From Clostridiales bacterium (GTDB lineage Bacteria > Bacillota > Clostridia > Christensenellales > UBA1242), in the NCBI GenBank assembly GCA_015069385.1, contig SVIS01000007.1, forward strand, positions 1 through 62,300: a stretch of DNA of 62,300 bases. The letters run 5' to 3'. How positions within the stretch are numbered: position 1 is the first letter of the stretch; each line of letters starts with the position of its first letter. Below the pieces are notes generated by a model, which did no database searches, was not told the DNA's origin, and saw only the letters and a list, made by a program, of their open reading frames with translations. A program made the position numbers and the translations under genes. Of this stretch, positions 42,057 through 50,344 are shown one piece after another.

Positions 42057-43301
42057 ATGTCGAATAAGGAAAAAACAAACGAAAGAAGTCTTTTTAATAA
42101 AATATGCTCAATTTTAATTGATGTTTTAGTTATTCCAATTATTATAATTGGCTTCTTATGTTCAATAATAATGATGTCTGCAAAGGCAAATAATCAAGTG
42201 CCATCAATACTTGGCAACTCAGTTATGGTTATTCAAACATCTAGTATGGATACTGGAACTAATGAAAGTTATAAAGTGGGTGACGTAATTGTTGTTGACC
42301 AAAATGTTAATTTAGATACACTAAAAGTTGGAGATTGCATTGCATTTTATGCTCCTAAAGCAAGTGGCTTTGTAACTGATGATGGCAATTCTTTACCAAT
42401 TTTTCATCGCATTATTAGAATAATTTACGAAATTGATGCCCAAACAGAAGTTGTAAAACGTTATTTTGTTTGCCATGGTGATAGTGCTACCGGTTATGAT
42501 CTTGAACCAGCACAGCCAGAATATGATGACCTTGGTAACGCCCTTCCTGTTGGCGACTATGATGAAAATGGCAACCTAGAACCAGGTGGGGGCTATGTTG
42601 CTAAACTTATAAGTAATCAAGCCGTTATGCAATATGTTACAGATGATTTTGTTATTGGAAAATTAAAAGATAGGGCAGGTGGATTGTTTGGTGGTTTGGT
42701 TACATTCTGTTCGTCTAGCATTGGTGTTATATTGCTTGTAATTATTCCTTCTGCCTTAATGATTGGTTTAATTGTAGTAAACTTAATTCAAGAAACTAAA
42801 ATTGCAAAAAAGGAAAGAGAAGAAGATCAACTTATTCTTGCTCAAAATATGAGCACAATGAGTGGTGTTTCTGGTGATATTCAAATTGAAAACAATACTG
42901 AAATAAAAAAAGAAGAAGTAAAAGAACCTCAGCCGCAAGCAAAGGTTGAACAAAAACCTACTGCACCACAAAAACCTGAAATTGCAAAAGATACATCTGT
43001 AAAAAAAGCACCTAAAGCACCAAAACAAACATCTGAAAAACTAGACTCAAAAGTTGCTCCAAAAGCAACTGCTAAAACGGCTCCAAAGGCGGCACCTGAA
43101 AAAGCAGAGGCAAAACCTATTGTGGCTAAAGCTCCTGCTAAGCCACAAGCAAAGGCAACAGAAACTAAATCGGCACAGCCAAAAGCAGTGCCTGCAAAGT
43201 CAGCTCCAGTGGCAAAACCTGAAGTATCTGCGGCTCCTAAAAAGGCTCCCGCAGCCACAAAATCAGCACCAGAAACAAAAGTTCCACCTAAAAAGGGGTA
43301 A
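42057..43301 (+). CDS. SipW-like signal peptidase I with Lys/Ala/Pro-rich tail
   Basis: 414 residues. Membrane helix at about 17-41, then a type I signal peptidase of the ER/SipW class: nucleophile in 'QTSSMDTG' (Ser63), and His117 in 'PIFHRIIRI' in place of the Lys of ordinary bacterial LepB, followed by 'VCHGDSATGYD'. A second helix lies about 222-245. The C-terminal ~145 residues are cytosolic and consist of Lys-Ala-Pro-rich repeats (PKAPKQ, APKAAPEKAEAKP), like histone H1 or bacterial HBsu-type tails; this addition is unusual. SipW enzymes process TasA/CalY-type secreted fibre proteins; the protein at 61956 is a candidate client. AGGAGG precedes the ATG. Confidence 0.9.
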   Translation: MSNKEKTNERSLFNKICSILIDVLVIPIIIIGFLCSIIMMSAKANNQVPSILGNSVMVIQTSSMDTGTNESYKVGDVIVVDQNVNLDTLKVGDCIAFYAPKASGFVTDDGNSLPIFHRIIRIIYEIDAQTEVVKRYFVCHGDSATGYDLEPAQPEYDDLGNALPVGDYDENGNLEPGGGYVAKLISNQAVMQYVTDDFVIGKLKDRAGGLFGGLVTFCSSSIGVILLVIIPSALMIGLIVVNLIQETKIAKKEREEDQLILAQNMSTMSGVSGDIQIENNTEIKKEEVKEPQPQAKVEQKPTAPQKPEIAKDTSVKKAPKAPKQTSEKLDSKVAPKATAKTAPKAAPEKAEAKPIVAKAPAKPQAKATETKSAQPKAVPAKSAPVAKPEVSAAPKKAPAATKSAPETKVPPKKG

Positions 43302-43303
43302 TA

Positions 43304-43334
43304 AAAAAAGCATGTTAATTTACATGCTTTTTTT
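43304..43334 (+). terminator. Terminator
   Basis: AAAAAGCATGTAA-like arm (AAAAAAGCATGT) with ACATGCTTTTTT, 2 bases after the stop. Confidence 0.92.
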
Positions 43335-43414
43335 AGGAGCACGAACAAGTGAGTTTTTGTATTTATAATATTTGAAGTATGTTTACTTATTAAAAACAAA
43401 CTAATTTGCCTTGC

Positions 43415-43443
43415 TTGCAAAATAGCATTAGTTGTGCTACAAT
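43415..43443 (+). promoter_or_regulatory. Promoter giving a leaderless mRNA
   Basis: TTGCAA (43415-43420), 17-bp spacer, TACAAT (43438-43443). The ATG of the methyltransferase is at 43451, exactly where transcription should begin, and no Shine-Dalgarno is present. Confidence 0.75.
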
Positions 43444-43450
43444 TTTTTAT

Positions 43451-44752
43451 ATGGAAGATATTGAATTAAGTGTACATGCAAATGGAATGAATGGCGAAGG
43501 TATTGCAAGGTATAATGGTAAAGTTGTTTTTGTTGATGGTGCTTTAGCAGGTGAAATAGTCATAGCAAAAGTTATTAAAGAAAATAAAAATTTTATAAAT
43601 GCAAAACTTGTTAAAATATTAAAGCAAAGTGAATATAGATGCACACCAAAATGTCAATATTTTAATAATTGTGGTGGGTGTGATTTACAGCATTTAGAGT
43701 ATAAAAAACAATTAGAACTTAAAGCACAAAATGTGCAAAATTTATTTGATAAAACCACTTTAAATTTTAAGGTTCAAACATGTCAAGCAAGTGATAATTT
43801 TTATGAATACAGAAATAAATTAACACTTTATTTAAATGAAAATAATAATTTATGTTTTTATAAAAAAAATAGCAAACAATTAATTGAAATTAATAATTGT
43901 AGTTTAGTTAACGAAGAATTTAATTTTTTAATTAATAAATTAAATTATTTTTTGCAGACAAATAAACAGTTTAATCGCTTTATTTTAAAGGGAATTTCAA
44001 TAAGGCAAATAAATGATATTTTTATTATTGATTTAATTTTAACAAAAAAAATAATTTTAACTCAATTACAAAATTATTTAAATTTAAACAAAATAAATTA
44101 TTCGTTATATTATTGTATAAATAATGAAAAAAACTCAAATATTCCATTAGAGCCTTGCTATTTTGTTGCCGGTCAACAAAAAATAATTTTGCAAGAAAAT
44201 GGAATTAAATATCCGGTTTTTCCACTTTCGTTTTTGCAAGTTAATTCATATATTAAAAATTTAATATATAATCAAATTTTAGAATTTACATGTGGGCAAA
44301 ATATAATTTTAGATGCCTATAGTGGTGCAGGGTTACTTTCGGCACTTGTTGCTAAAAATAGTAAAAAAGTTTATGCTGTTGAAATATCTAAAAGTGCCAT
44401 TAAAGCATGCCAAGAACTATGTAAAAATAATAAGATAAATAATGTTGAAAGCATATGTGGAGATTGTGCAATAGAAGTACCAAAGTTGTTACAATCAACA
44501 AAAATAGATTGTGTTATATTAGACCCAGCACGAAAAGGTGTAGAACAATCAGTTCTAAAGAGCATTATTGATGCAAAACCAAACCATATAATATATCTTT
44601 CTTGTAATCCAGCAACACTTGCTCGTGATTTAAAAATTTTAACGTGCGAATATAACATAGTTTTTGCAAAAGTTTATGATATGTTTCCTCAAACGGCTAA
44701 TGTAGAAACATTAGTAAAACTAGAAAGAATAAGCGAGGTTGATTATGAATAA
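43451..44752 (+). CDS. rlmD: 23S rRNA (uracil-C5)-methyltransferase, RlmD/RumA family
   Basis: 433 residues. N-terminal TRAM domain ('GEGIARYNGKVVFVDGAL'), [4Fe-4S] cysteines in 'CTPKCQYFNNCGGC', SAM-binding 'ILDAYSGAGLLSALVA' and the catalytic Cys in 'IYLSCNPATLARDL'. Methylates C5 of a uridine in 23S rRNA (or tRNA); the exact site cannot be told. Start at ATG 43451 gives the normal TRAM start; it follows the -10 box by 7 bases, implying leaderless translation. First gene of an RNA-modification operon; its last 8 bases overlap tcdA. Confidence 0.9.
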   Translation: MEDIELSVHANGMNGEGIARYNGKVVFVDGALAGEIVIAKVIKENKNFINAKLVKILKQSEYRCTPKCQYFNNCGGCDLQHLEYKKQLELKAQNVQNLFDKTTLNFKVQTCQASDNFYEYRNKLTLYLNENNNLCFYKKNSKQLIEINNCSLVNEEFNFLINKLNYFLQTNKQFNRFILKGISIRQINDIFIIDLILTKKIILTQLQNYLNLNKINYSLYYCINNEKNSNIPLEPCYFVAGQQKIILQENGIKYPVFPLSFLQVNSYIKNLIYNQILEFTCGQNIILDAYSGAGLLSALVAKNSKKVYAVEISKSAIKACQELCKNNKINNVESICGDCAIEVPKLLQSTKIDCVILDPARKGVEQSVLKSIIDAKPNHIIYLSCNPATLARDLKILTCEYNIVFAKVYDMFPQTANVETLVKLERISEVDYE

Positions 44753-45428
44753 ACAGCAATTTGAAAGAACAATTAACTTGATAGGTGAAGATGCGTTTAA
44801 TAAAATAATAAGCAAAAAAGTAATGGTTTTAGGTATAGGTGGTGTTGGTGGTTTTGTTTGTGAGGCACTTGCAAGGGTAGGTGTTAATAATTTTGTACTA
44901 ATTGATAACGATGTTGTTTCAGTTTCAAATTTAAATAGGCAAATAATTGCGTTAAATAGTACGCTTGGAATGAAAAAAGTAGATGTTATGAAACAAAGAA
45001 TTTTAGATATAAATTCAAAAGCACAAGTTGAAGCACTTTGCCAGTTTGTAACTCCTGAATATCTAAAAAAATTAAATTATAATGTTGATTATGTAATTGA
45101 TTGTATAGACAATGTTACAGCCAAAATTGAACTTGCTGTTCTAAGCCAAGAAAAAGGATTTAAACTTGTTTCTTGTATGGGCACAGGAAATAAACTTTAT
45201 CCTGAACTTTTTGAAATTACTGATATATATAAAACTAGTGTTTGTCCACTTGCAAAAGTGATGAGAAAAGAATTAAAGGCTCGTGGAGTACAAAAATTGC
45301 AAGTATTATATTCTAAAGAAGAACCAATAAAAACAAACAAGCGTATTCCTGCTAGCATTAGTTTTACACCAAGCATTGCTGGGCTTAGAATTGCCGAATT
45401 TGTAATAAAAAAATTTATAGAGGAATAA
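44745..45428 (+). CDS. tcdA: tRNA threonylcarbamoyladenosine dehydratase (TcdA, ThiF/MoeB family)
   Basis: 227 residues. E1-like ATP-binding loop 'VLGIGGVGGFVCEALARVG', 'NLNRQIIAL' and 'CIDNVTAKIEL' are typical of TcdA, which cyclises t6A to ct6A at tRNA position 37; ThiF or MoeB are larger and carry other Cys motifs. The ATG at 44745 lies within the end of the methyltransferase gene; its own stop overlaps the next start (TAATG). The setting between two RNA-modifying enzymes supports the tRNA role. Confidence 0.88.
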   Translation: MNKQQFERTINLIGEDAFNKIISKKVMVLGIGGVGGFVCEALARVGVNNFVLIDNDVVSVSNLNRQIIALNSTLGMKKVDVMKQRILDINSKAQVEALCQFVTPEYLKKLNYNVDYVIDCIDNVTAKIELAVLSQEKGFKLVSCMGTGNKLYPELFEITDIYKTSVCPLAKVMRKELKARGVQKLQVLYSKEEPIKTNKRIPASISFTPSIAGLRIAEFVIKKFIEE

Positions 45429-46246
45429 TGGAAGATTTAAAAATTGAACAAAGCCTTACAAAACGCTTTAAAACCGATATATGGACACCGTTTGTTAAGG
45501 GAATAAATAAATATGAGATGATTCAACCACACGATAAAATTGCTGTGTGTATTTCTGGTGGCAAAGATAGTATGCTTATGGCGCTCTGCTTTAAACATTT
45601 GCATAAATATTCAAAATTTGAATTTGATGTTGAGTATATTGTTATGAACCCCGGATATAAAGAGGAAAATTTAGAACTAATAAAAAGCAATGCAGAAAAA
45701 ATTGGCATAAACATAAAAATATTTAACTCTGATATTTTTAAAGTTGTAGATGAGGCTGGAGGCTCTCCTTGCTATTTGTGTGCACGCATGCGTAGAGGTT
45801 ATTTATATGAATATGCTCAAAGCCTTGGTTGTAATAAAATAGCACTTGGGCATCATTTTAATGATATGGTTGAAACAATTCTGCTTAGCATGTTCTATGG
45901 CTCAGAATATAAAACAATGATGCCAAAACTTAAGAGTTCTAATCATGAGGGTATGGAACTTATTCGTCCCCTTTATCTTGTTCATGAAGATAACATTATT
46001 AGATGGCGAGAGTATAATAATTTAAAATTTTTGGCTTGTGCTTGTAGGTTAACTGAGGCGATTGAAAATGGAGATGCTCAAATTGCAGCAAAACGCCAAG
46101 AAATTAAAAATTTGTTAAAAGATTTAAAAAAGATTAATCCAAATATTGAAAAAAATATTTTTAGTTCAATACACATGGTTAATTTATCTACAGTAATAGG
46201 CTATAAATTAGATGGTAAAGAAATTAGTTTTTTAGATAATTATTAA
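45428..46246 (+). CDS. TtcA-like tRNA thiolation enzyme (PP-loop ATPase)
   Basis: 272 residues with the PP-loop 'CISGGKDSMLM' (43-48), the Cys pair in 'SPCYLCARMRRG' (about 115 and 118) and a third Cys in 'FLACACRL', the arrangement that holds the Fe-S cluster in TtcA/TtuA enzymes; 'ALGHHFNDMVETILLS' is the second conserved block. Expected to thiolate a tRNA base (s2C32 in TtcA); exact target unproven. Last gene of the overlapping three-gene operon. Confidence 0.88.
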   Translation: MEDLKIEQSLTKRFKTDIWTPFVKGINKYEMIQPHDKIAVCISGGKDSMLMALCFKHLHKYSKFEFDVEYIVMNPGYKEENLELIKSNAEKIGINIKIFNSDIFKVVDEAGGSPCYLCARMRRGYLYEYAQSLGCNKIALGHHFNDMVETILLSMFYGSEYKTMMPKLKSSNHEGMELIRPLYLVHEDNIIRWREYNNLKFLACACRLTEAIENGDAQIAAKRQEIKNLLKDLKKINPNIEKNIFSSIHMVNLSTVIGYKLDGKEISFLDNY

Positions 46247-46308
46247 TGTATGTTTATGCAAGTTTATGTATAAATATATAAAATGATTATAAAATCAATA
46301 TATGTCAA

Positions 46309-46358
46309 AAAAAGACTCAGTTATTTCCATATTTTTACGGGTTCAACTGAGTCTTTTT
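46309..46358. terminator. Bidirectional terminator
   Basis: AAAAAGACTCAGTT (46309-46322) with AACTGAGTCTTTTT (46345-46358). It ends the + strand operon and, read on the other strand, the tRNA-Gln transcript. It shares the AAAAAGACTCAG arm with the hairpin at 12489. Confidence 0.88.
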
Positions 46359-46432
46359 GGCTGGGGTGGCAGGATTCGAACCTACGCATGCTGGAGTCAG
46401 AATCCAGAGCCTTACCGCTTGGCGACACCCCA
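46358..46432 (-). tRNA. tRNA-Gln (anticodon CTG)
   Basis: On the - strand: acceptor TGGGGTG with CACCCCA, anticodon stem CTGGA/TCCAG around TTCTGAC (anticodon CTG), T arm AGGTTCGAATCCT, discriminator G and encoded CCA. A CTG anticodon reads CAG only, so a TTG tRNA-Gln is expected elsewhere in the genome. Confidence 0.96.
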
Positions 46433-46442
46433 ATATATGCAA

Positions 46443-46471
46443 AATTTACCACTTTTTTATTAGTTTGTCAA
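46443..46471 (-). promoter_or_regulatory. Promoter of tRNA-Gln
   Basis: On the - strand TTGACA (46466-46471) and TAAATT (46443-46448) with a 17-bp spacer, 10 bases before the tRNA. Confidence 0.7.
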
Positions 46472-46552
46472 ACTATCTTAATTAATAGATTATTAGTATT
46501 GAATTTTGAAAATTTCTATGTTACACTTATCAAGTTTTAGGAGGTCAAAATA

Positions 46553-47473
46553 ATGTTTGATTATTTTTGTTTTTCTGTACCAAATTTAAATGAAACAGAT
46601 TTTTCTCCAAGCGAAAAAGATAATGAAAATGTTGCTTGGATAAAGGCAGAAGATTTAAAACTTTTTAAAGGCGTCGCTAAAGCCAATAGACTAATTGTTT
46701 TTAATAGAGAAGATAAAAAGTTTTATAAAAACGGCAAAGAGATTAATGTAAAAGGGTTAAAAATTTTCCCAAAATGTTTTATTCCATATGCAAAAGAACT
46801 TTTAATGCATTTAGATAAGGCTCAAGCAAATAGTATAATGAAATTAAAAGATTATTTTGTTACAGAGCATTGGTGCGAATATTTTCAACCAGACCATCGC
46901 CCCGTTGTTAAAACTACATATGGAGAGTTTAAGAAGAATTATAAATATTATGAAAAAAACATCCCAAAATTGTTTTTTAAAACTGTTGTAAAAGGTGAAA
47001 GAATTTTAAATTTACGCTATGGCTCAATTAATTTGGGTGGGCATGAACTTTTTTGGACAAAGCCTCCAATTTTTAATATGGACGATGAAACTGAAATTAT
47101 GCTTTCGCCAATGTTTGAGGCTATAGAAGACCCGGAAAACAAGGCTGACGATAGAGAATATAGGGCATTTATAGTTAATGGTAAAGTATATTCACTTTCT
47201 CGTTCGTATGTAGATTGGCCAACAGAAGTTCCTTTTGAAGTTAAAGAGTATGTAGAAAACAAAGTTAAACAAATATCAAAAACCAATTTTTGTAAAAGTT
47301 ATGTTTTAGATGTTACAGAGTGCATAACAAATGGCAAAAGGGTAATAGATGTTATTGAAGCAAATGCAATTTGTAGTTCAGGTTTAGAGGTTTGTAATGA
47401 CTTGCTTTCCCCACTTTTGGCGGATAAGAGTAATATGCAAAGACCTAGAGACATGAGTGCTTTAAAAAAGTAA
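46553..47473 (+). CDS. ATP-grasp domain protein
   Basis: 306 residues. The C-terminal part has ATP-grasp features: 'REYRAFIVNGKVYSLSRSYV' (a conserved strand-loop with Arg), then 'YVLDVTECI' and 'VIDVIEANAICSSGLEV', where Asp, Glu and Asn should bind Mg-ATP. The N-terminal half ('NRLIVFNREDKKFYKNGKEI', 'HWCEYFQPDHRPV') is not recognised. Such proteins form amide or thioester bonds or modify peptides; no partner gene is obvious nearby. AGGAGGT precedes the ATG. Confidence 0.72.
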   Translation: MFDYFCFSVPNLNETDFSPSEKDNENVAWIKAEDLKLFKGVAKANRLIVFNREDKKFYKNGKEINVKGLKIFPKCFIPYAKELLMHLDKAQANSIMKLKDYFVTEHWCEYFQPDHRPVVKTTYGEFKKNYKYYEKNIPKLFFKTVVKGERILNLRYGSINLGGHELFWTKPPIFNMDDETEIMLSPMFEAIEDPENKADDREYRAFIVNGKVYSLSRSYVDWPTEVPFEVKEYVENKVKQISKTNFCKSYVLDVTECITNGKRVIDVIEANAICSSGLEVCNDLLSPLLADKSNMQRPRDMSALKK

Positions 47474-47596
47474 TTACAAAATTATTGCAATTTTATTTTG
47501 AATATGTTAAATTAATATTGTACAAAGTACTTCAATAATTTCATGCTAACAATTCTCGGAGGTTATTGAATAAAGAATAATTAAGGCTAGGTTAAA

Positions 47597-47634
47597 ATCT
47601 CCTTAACGAATTGAATTTCGTTAGGAGATTTTTT
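47597..47634 (+). promoter_or_regulatory. Hairpin that sequesters the ribosome binding site of the next gene
   Basis: AAATCTCCTTAACGAA (47597-47612 region) pairs with TTCGTTAGGAGATTT (one bulged T), followed by TTT and directly by the ATG at 47635. The AGGAG Shine-Dalgarno lies inside the 3' arm and the whole resembles a terminator. It could block translation, transcription, or both unless opened. Confidence 0.7.
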
Positions 47635-49074
47635 ATGATCAATTTTAAAAATATAATCAAAAAAAATATTATTTATGAAGATAAGTATGATGAAATGCTT
47701 AACGTAAATTATAAATTTATATTTATTAAAAGAAATATAAACAATGAATATAAAATAAATGCAAAGTTAGAATTTACAAATAAAAATTTTTCTAAATCAA
47801 CATCATTGTTAACTTATATGAGAAAAAATAATTATTTGCTAGGTATTAATGGTGGACTTTTTAACACATCTACAAATGTACCTGAATGTGTTCTTATTAA
47901 AGACTACAATATCTTAATTGATAAAGATGAAACATACGAACATAAAAGCGAAGAAGACGGCGAAAACAAAAGAAATGTTTTATATTCTCTTGGTATAAAA
48001 ACAAATGGGCAATTAAAATGTTATGGTCCTAAATTTTCGGCAAAGCAATTAATTAAATTTGGTTGCAAAGATGTTGTGTTTGGGTTTGGCCCATTGGTTT
48101 TAAATTCTAAGCCTTTTAAAGAGTTGGACAAAGTTGTTCCATATGGTGCATTCAAAAAGAAGGCTAGACAAATTTTATGTTTGACAAAAAGTAATGACTA
48201 TGTTGTTATTACAATAGATGCTCCTGGTGCAACTTATGAAGAGTGTCGTAACCTTGTTATGAAATATAAATTTCCGTTTGCTTTTGCATTAGATGGAGGA
48301 TCTTCAACGCAAACTGTTATAGGCAAAAAATCTATTACACCAATATATAGAGAAAAAACAGGACGAAAAATACCTACAGTTATTATATTTGAAGTAAAGA
48401 AGGATATTATGAAAATAAATAAGGAATTAAAAAAATATATTGAAGAAAACATAATAAAAGAATATGAAAATTTTGATAAAGGACACGATGTTTATCATGT
48501 TAAAGCAGTAATTAAACGTAGTTTAGAATACTATAAAGAATTACAACAAGAAACAAAACTTAATATTAATATGGTTTACACAATTGCTGCTTACCATGAC
48601 TATGGTATTAAACTACAAAGAGAAGGGCATGCACAACATTCAAAAAATTTATTGCTTAAAGATGACAAATTAAAAACATGGTTTGATCAAAATGAAATTT
48701 TAACAATGGCAGAGGCTTGCAATGACCATTCAACTTCTAATAACAAAACACCTACAACAATTTATGGAAAAATTGTGTCTGATGCTGATAAAGACACAAA
48801 TGTAAATATTGGATTAATGCGAGGTTGGGAATTTTCTCTTAAATATAGACCAAATTTAAGTTTTGAGGAAAGAATAAATGAAGTTCATAACGAAGTTGTA
48901 AAACGTTTTGGGGACTCTGATATTGGAGGAAAAGCATTAGTAAAATTTTATATATCAAATGCTAGAAATAAAAAGTTTATGGACAAGATGATTTATTTTG
49001 CATATAATAAAGACGCATTTGTAAAAAAAATGAAAGCAATGTTAAAACAAAAAGCACTAAAAGAAGGGGATTAA
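47635..49074 (+). CDS. Phosphodiester glycosidase (NAGPA-like) fused to an HD-domain hydrolase
   Basis: 479 residues from the ATG at 47635. Residues about 55-255 match the phosphodiester glycosidase/NAGPA domain ('LLGINGGLFNTSTNVPECVL', 'DVVFGFGPLVLN', 'FPFAFALDGGSSTQTVIG', 'RKIPTVIIF'). Residues about 265-470 form an HD domain with His-Asp metal ligands: 'GHDVYHVKAVIKRSLEY', 'IAAYHDYGIKLQREGHAQHS', 'MAEACNDHS' and 'KIVSDADKDTN'. The glycosidase normally is exported, yet there is no signal peptide here, so both activities would be cytosolic. The fusion is unusual. It is followed 5 bases later by an APH-like kinase, probably one operon. Confidence 0.82.
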   Translation: MINFKNIIKKNIIYEDKYDEMLNVNYKFIFIKRNINNEYKINAKLEFTNKNFSKSTSLLTYMRKNNYLLGINGGLFNTSTNVPECVLIKDYNILIDKDETYEHKSEEDGENKRNVLYSLGIKTNGQLKCYGPKFSAKQLIKFGCKDVVFGFGPLVLNSKPFKELDKVVPYGAFKKKARQILCLTKSNDYVVITIDAPGATYEECRNLVMKYKFPFAFALDGGSSTQTVIGKKSITPIYREKTGRKIPTVIIFEVKKDIMKINKELKKYIEENIIKEYENFDKGHDVYHVKAVIKRSLEYYKELQQETKLNINMVYTIAAYHDYGIKLQREGHAQHSKNLLLKDDKLKTWFDQNEILTMAEACNDHSTSNNKTPTTIYGKIVSDADKDTNVNIGLMRGWEFSLKYRPNLSFEERINEVHNEVVKRFGDSDIGGKALVKFYISNARNKKFMDKMIYFAYNKDAFVKKMKAMLKQKALKEGD

Positions 49075-49079
49075 TAACG

Positions 49080-49991
49080 TTGTTATATGAAATAGAAAAA
49101 CTTATAAAAGAAAAACTTGGTGAAAATGCGAAAATAGTTAAAAAACTAGGGCCCACTAATAATCAAGCATACATTATAGAAGATGGTATTAAACAATATA
49201 TTTTTAAAACATACGCAAGCAAAAATTGGCCCGAAGATGGTAAATTGTTATACGTTAATTCATTACTAACCAAAATGGGTGTTAGGTATGCTAAAGAAAT
49301 TGCTTACGATAGGCAATATCAAGCATTTAAAGGCGGTTATGTAATAGAGCAAAAAATTGAAGGTGTTCCTGGAACAGACAAATCTTTAAATGAAGAACAA
49401 GTTAAAGATGTCTATAAAAAAATGGCAAAATATATTAAAGAGGTTCATAAATATCAATTTAGTAGTTATGGCTATTTAAATTTTGGCAAGCCAGACTATA
49501 GCACACTTGGCGATTATGTTGAAGATGTTATGTATGAAAATTATGAAGTCTTAAAAATATATGATGAATTTAAAATTGAAAATTTTGATTCATTAGTAAA
49601 AAAACTGTGTAAAAAGCTTGATTCATTCAATAAAAAGCCTGTACTTTGTCACGGTGACTTTTCTATAAGAAATGTAATATATAACGACGGCGAGGTTGTA
49701 TTAATTGATTGGGATGATGCAATGGCACTCCCTGCCTATTGCGATATTGCTAGAATGACATATGATTTATTGTGGCTTGACGGAAATAATAAAGATAAAT
49801 TTAAAGATGTTTTTTTAAAAGAATATTTTAAAGATGGAAGCATTGAGGAATATAAAGAGTTTGAAAAGTGTTATCATATTTTTTCTTCATTTGATTTTCT
49901 TGCCCATTCAATAAATAAAAAAGAGGATAAAAGTTTAAAAAACAAAATAGATTACTTAAATACTTTAATAATTAATTTGAGTAATAGTTAA
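49080..49991 (+). CDS. Aminoglycoside-phosphotransferase/choline-kinase-like protein
   Basis: 303 residues from a TTG start after AAGGGGA. Kinase-like fold: N-terminal 'NNQAYIIEDGIKQYIFKTYA' (ATP-binding lobe with Lys43), Brenner motif 'LCHGDFSIRNVIY' (His191-Asn197) and 'VLIDWDDAMALPAYCDIARM' (Asp212). Could phosphorylate a sugar, choline or an aminoglycoside; no specificity evident. Tight coupling to the NAGPA-HD gene suggests a joint pathway on a sugar phosphodiester; inferred. Confidence 0.85.
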   Translation: MLYEIEKLIKEKLGENAKIVKKLGPTNNQAYIIEDGIKQYIFKTYASKNWPEDGKLLYVNSLLTKMGVRYAKEIAYDRQYQAFKGGYVIEQKIEGVPGTDKSLNEEQVKDVYKKMAKYIKEVHKYQFSSYGYLNFGKPDYSTLGDYVEDVMYENYEVLKIYDEFKIENFDSLVKKLCKKLDSFNKKPVLCHGDFSIRNVIYNDGEVVLIDWDDAMALPAYCDIARMTYDLLWLDGNNKDKFKDVFLKEYFKDGSIEEYKEFEKCYHIFSSFDFLAHSINKKEDKSLKNKIDYLNTLIINLSNS

Positions 49992-49993
49992 AC

Positions 49994-50028
49994 AAAAAAG
50001 AAATAGTCATAAAACTATTTCTTTTTTA
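49994..50028. terminator. Bidirectional terminator
   Basis: AAAAAAGAAATAG with CTATTTCTTTTTT between the kinase gene and the - strand XRE gene. Confidence 0.9.
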
Positions 50029-50031
50029 TTT

Positions 50032-50229
50032 TTATTCTAAGCCAAGTATATAGTCTCCTGAAATATTTAAAGAAATACAAATTAATTTTAAAATTTGATA
50101 ACTTGGTTGGCTTTTTCCATTAACCCATTTACTTATTTGACTTTGTCTGACATAAATTAATTCGGCTAATTGTTTTTGTGTCAAATTATATTCAATTAAA
50201 ATTTCTTTTAAAGTATCTTCAAAATCCAT
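50032..50229 (-). CDS. XRE-family transcriptional regulator, 65 aa
   Basis: A bare helix-turn-helix of 65 residues ('YNLTQKQLAELIYVRQSQIS', 'WVNGKSQPSYQILKLICISL') with a Cro/C1-like fold and no effector domain. AGGAGG precedes the ATG. It faces the ABC-F leader across about 115 bases that contain a palindrome AGTATAG-N6-CTATACT (50279-50298), a likely operator for itself and perhaps for the divergent transcript. Confidence 0.9.
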   Translation of the reverse strand: MDFEDTLKEILIEYNLTQKQLAELIYVRQSQISKWVNGKSQPSYQILKLICISLNISGDYILGLE

Positions 50230-50278
50230 TTTTCCTCCTTTGTAACCATTTTAAATTAATTTTTTAATAATTGCTTGA

Positions 50279-50298
50279 AGTATAGGAAATTCTATACT
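50279..50298. promoter_or_regulatory. Palindromic operator candidate between XRE gene and ABC-F leader
   Basis: AGTATAG-GAAATT-CTATACT, perfect 7-bp arms, 49 bases before the XRE start and 11 bases before the TTGACA of the divergent promoter. Confidence 0.6.
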
Positions 50299-50309
50299 TA
50301 TTTTAATTC

Positions 50310-50338
50310 TTGACAAACTTTTAAAATTGCTGTACCAT
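50310..50338 (+). promoter_or_regulatory. Promoter of the ABC-F leader
   Basis: TTGACA (50310-50315), 17-bp spacer, TACCAT (50333-50338). The leader ATG at 50345 lies at the expected transcription start. Confidence 0.65.
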
Positions 50339-50344
50339 AAAAAC

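Noticed and set aside
42929..43420. 163-codon open frame on the - strand opposite the SipW tail
   Set aside because: It mirrors the Lys/Ala/Pro repeats of the + strand gene, has no ribosome binding site and low complexity (Ala/Phe/Gly).
46283..46540. 85-codon + strand frame over the tRNA-Gln
   Set aside because: It runs across a bidirectional terminator and a complete tRNA on the other strand.
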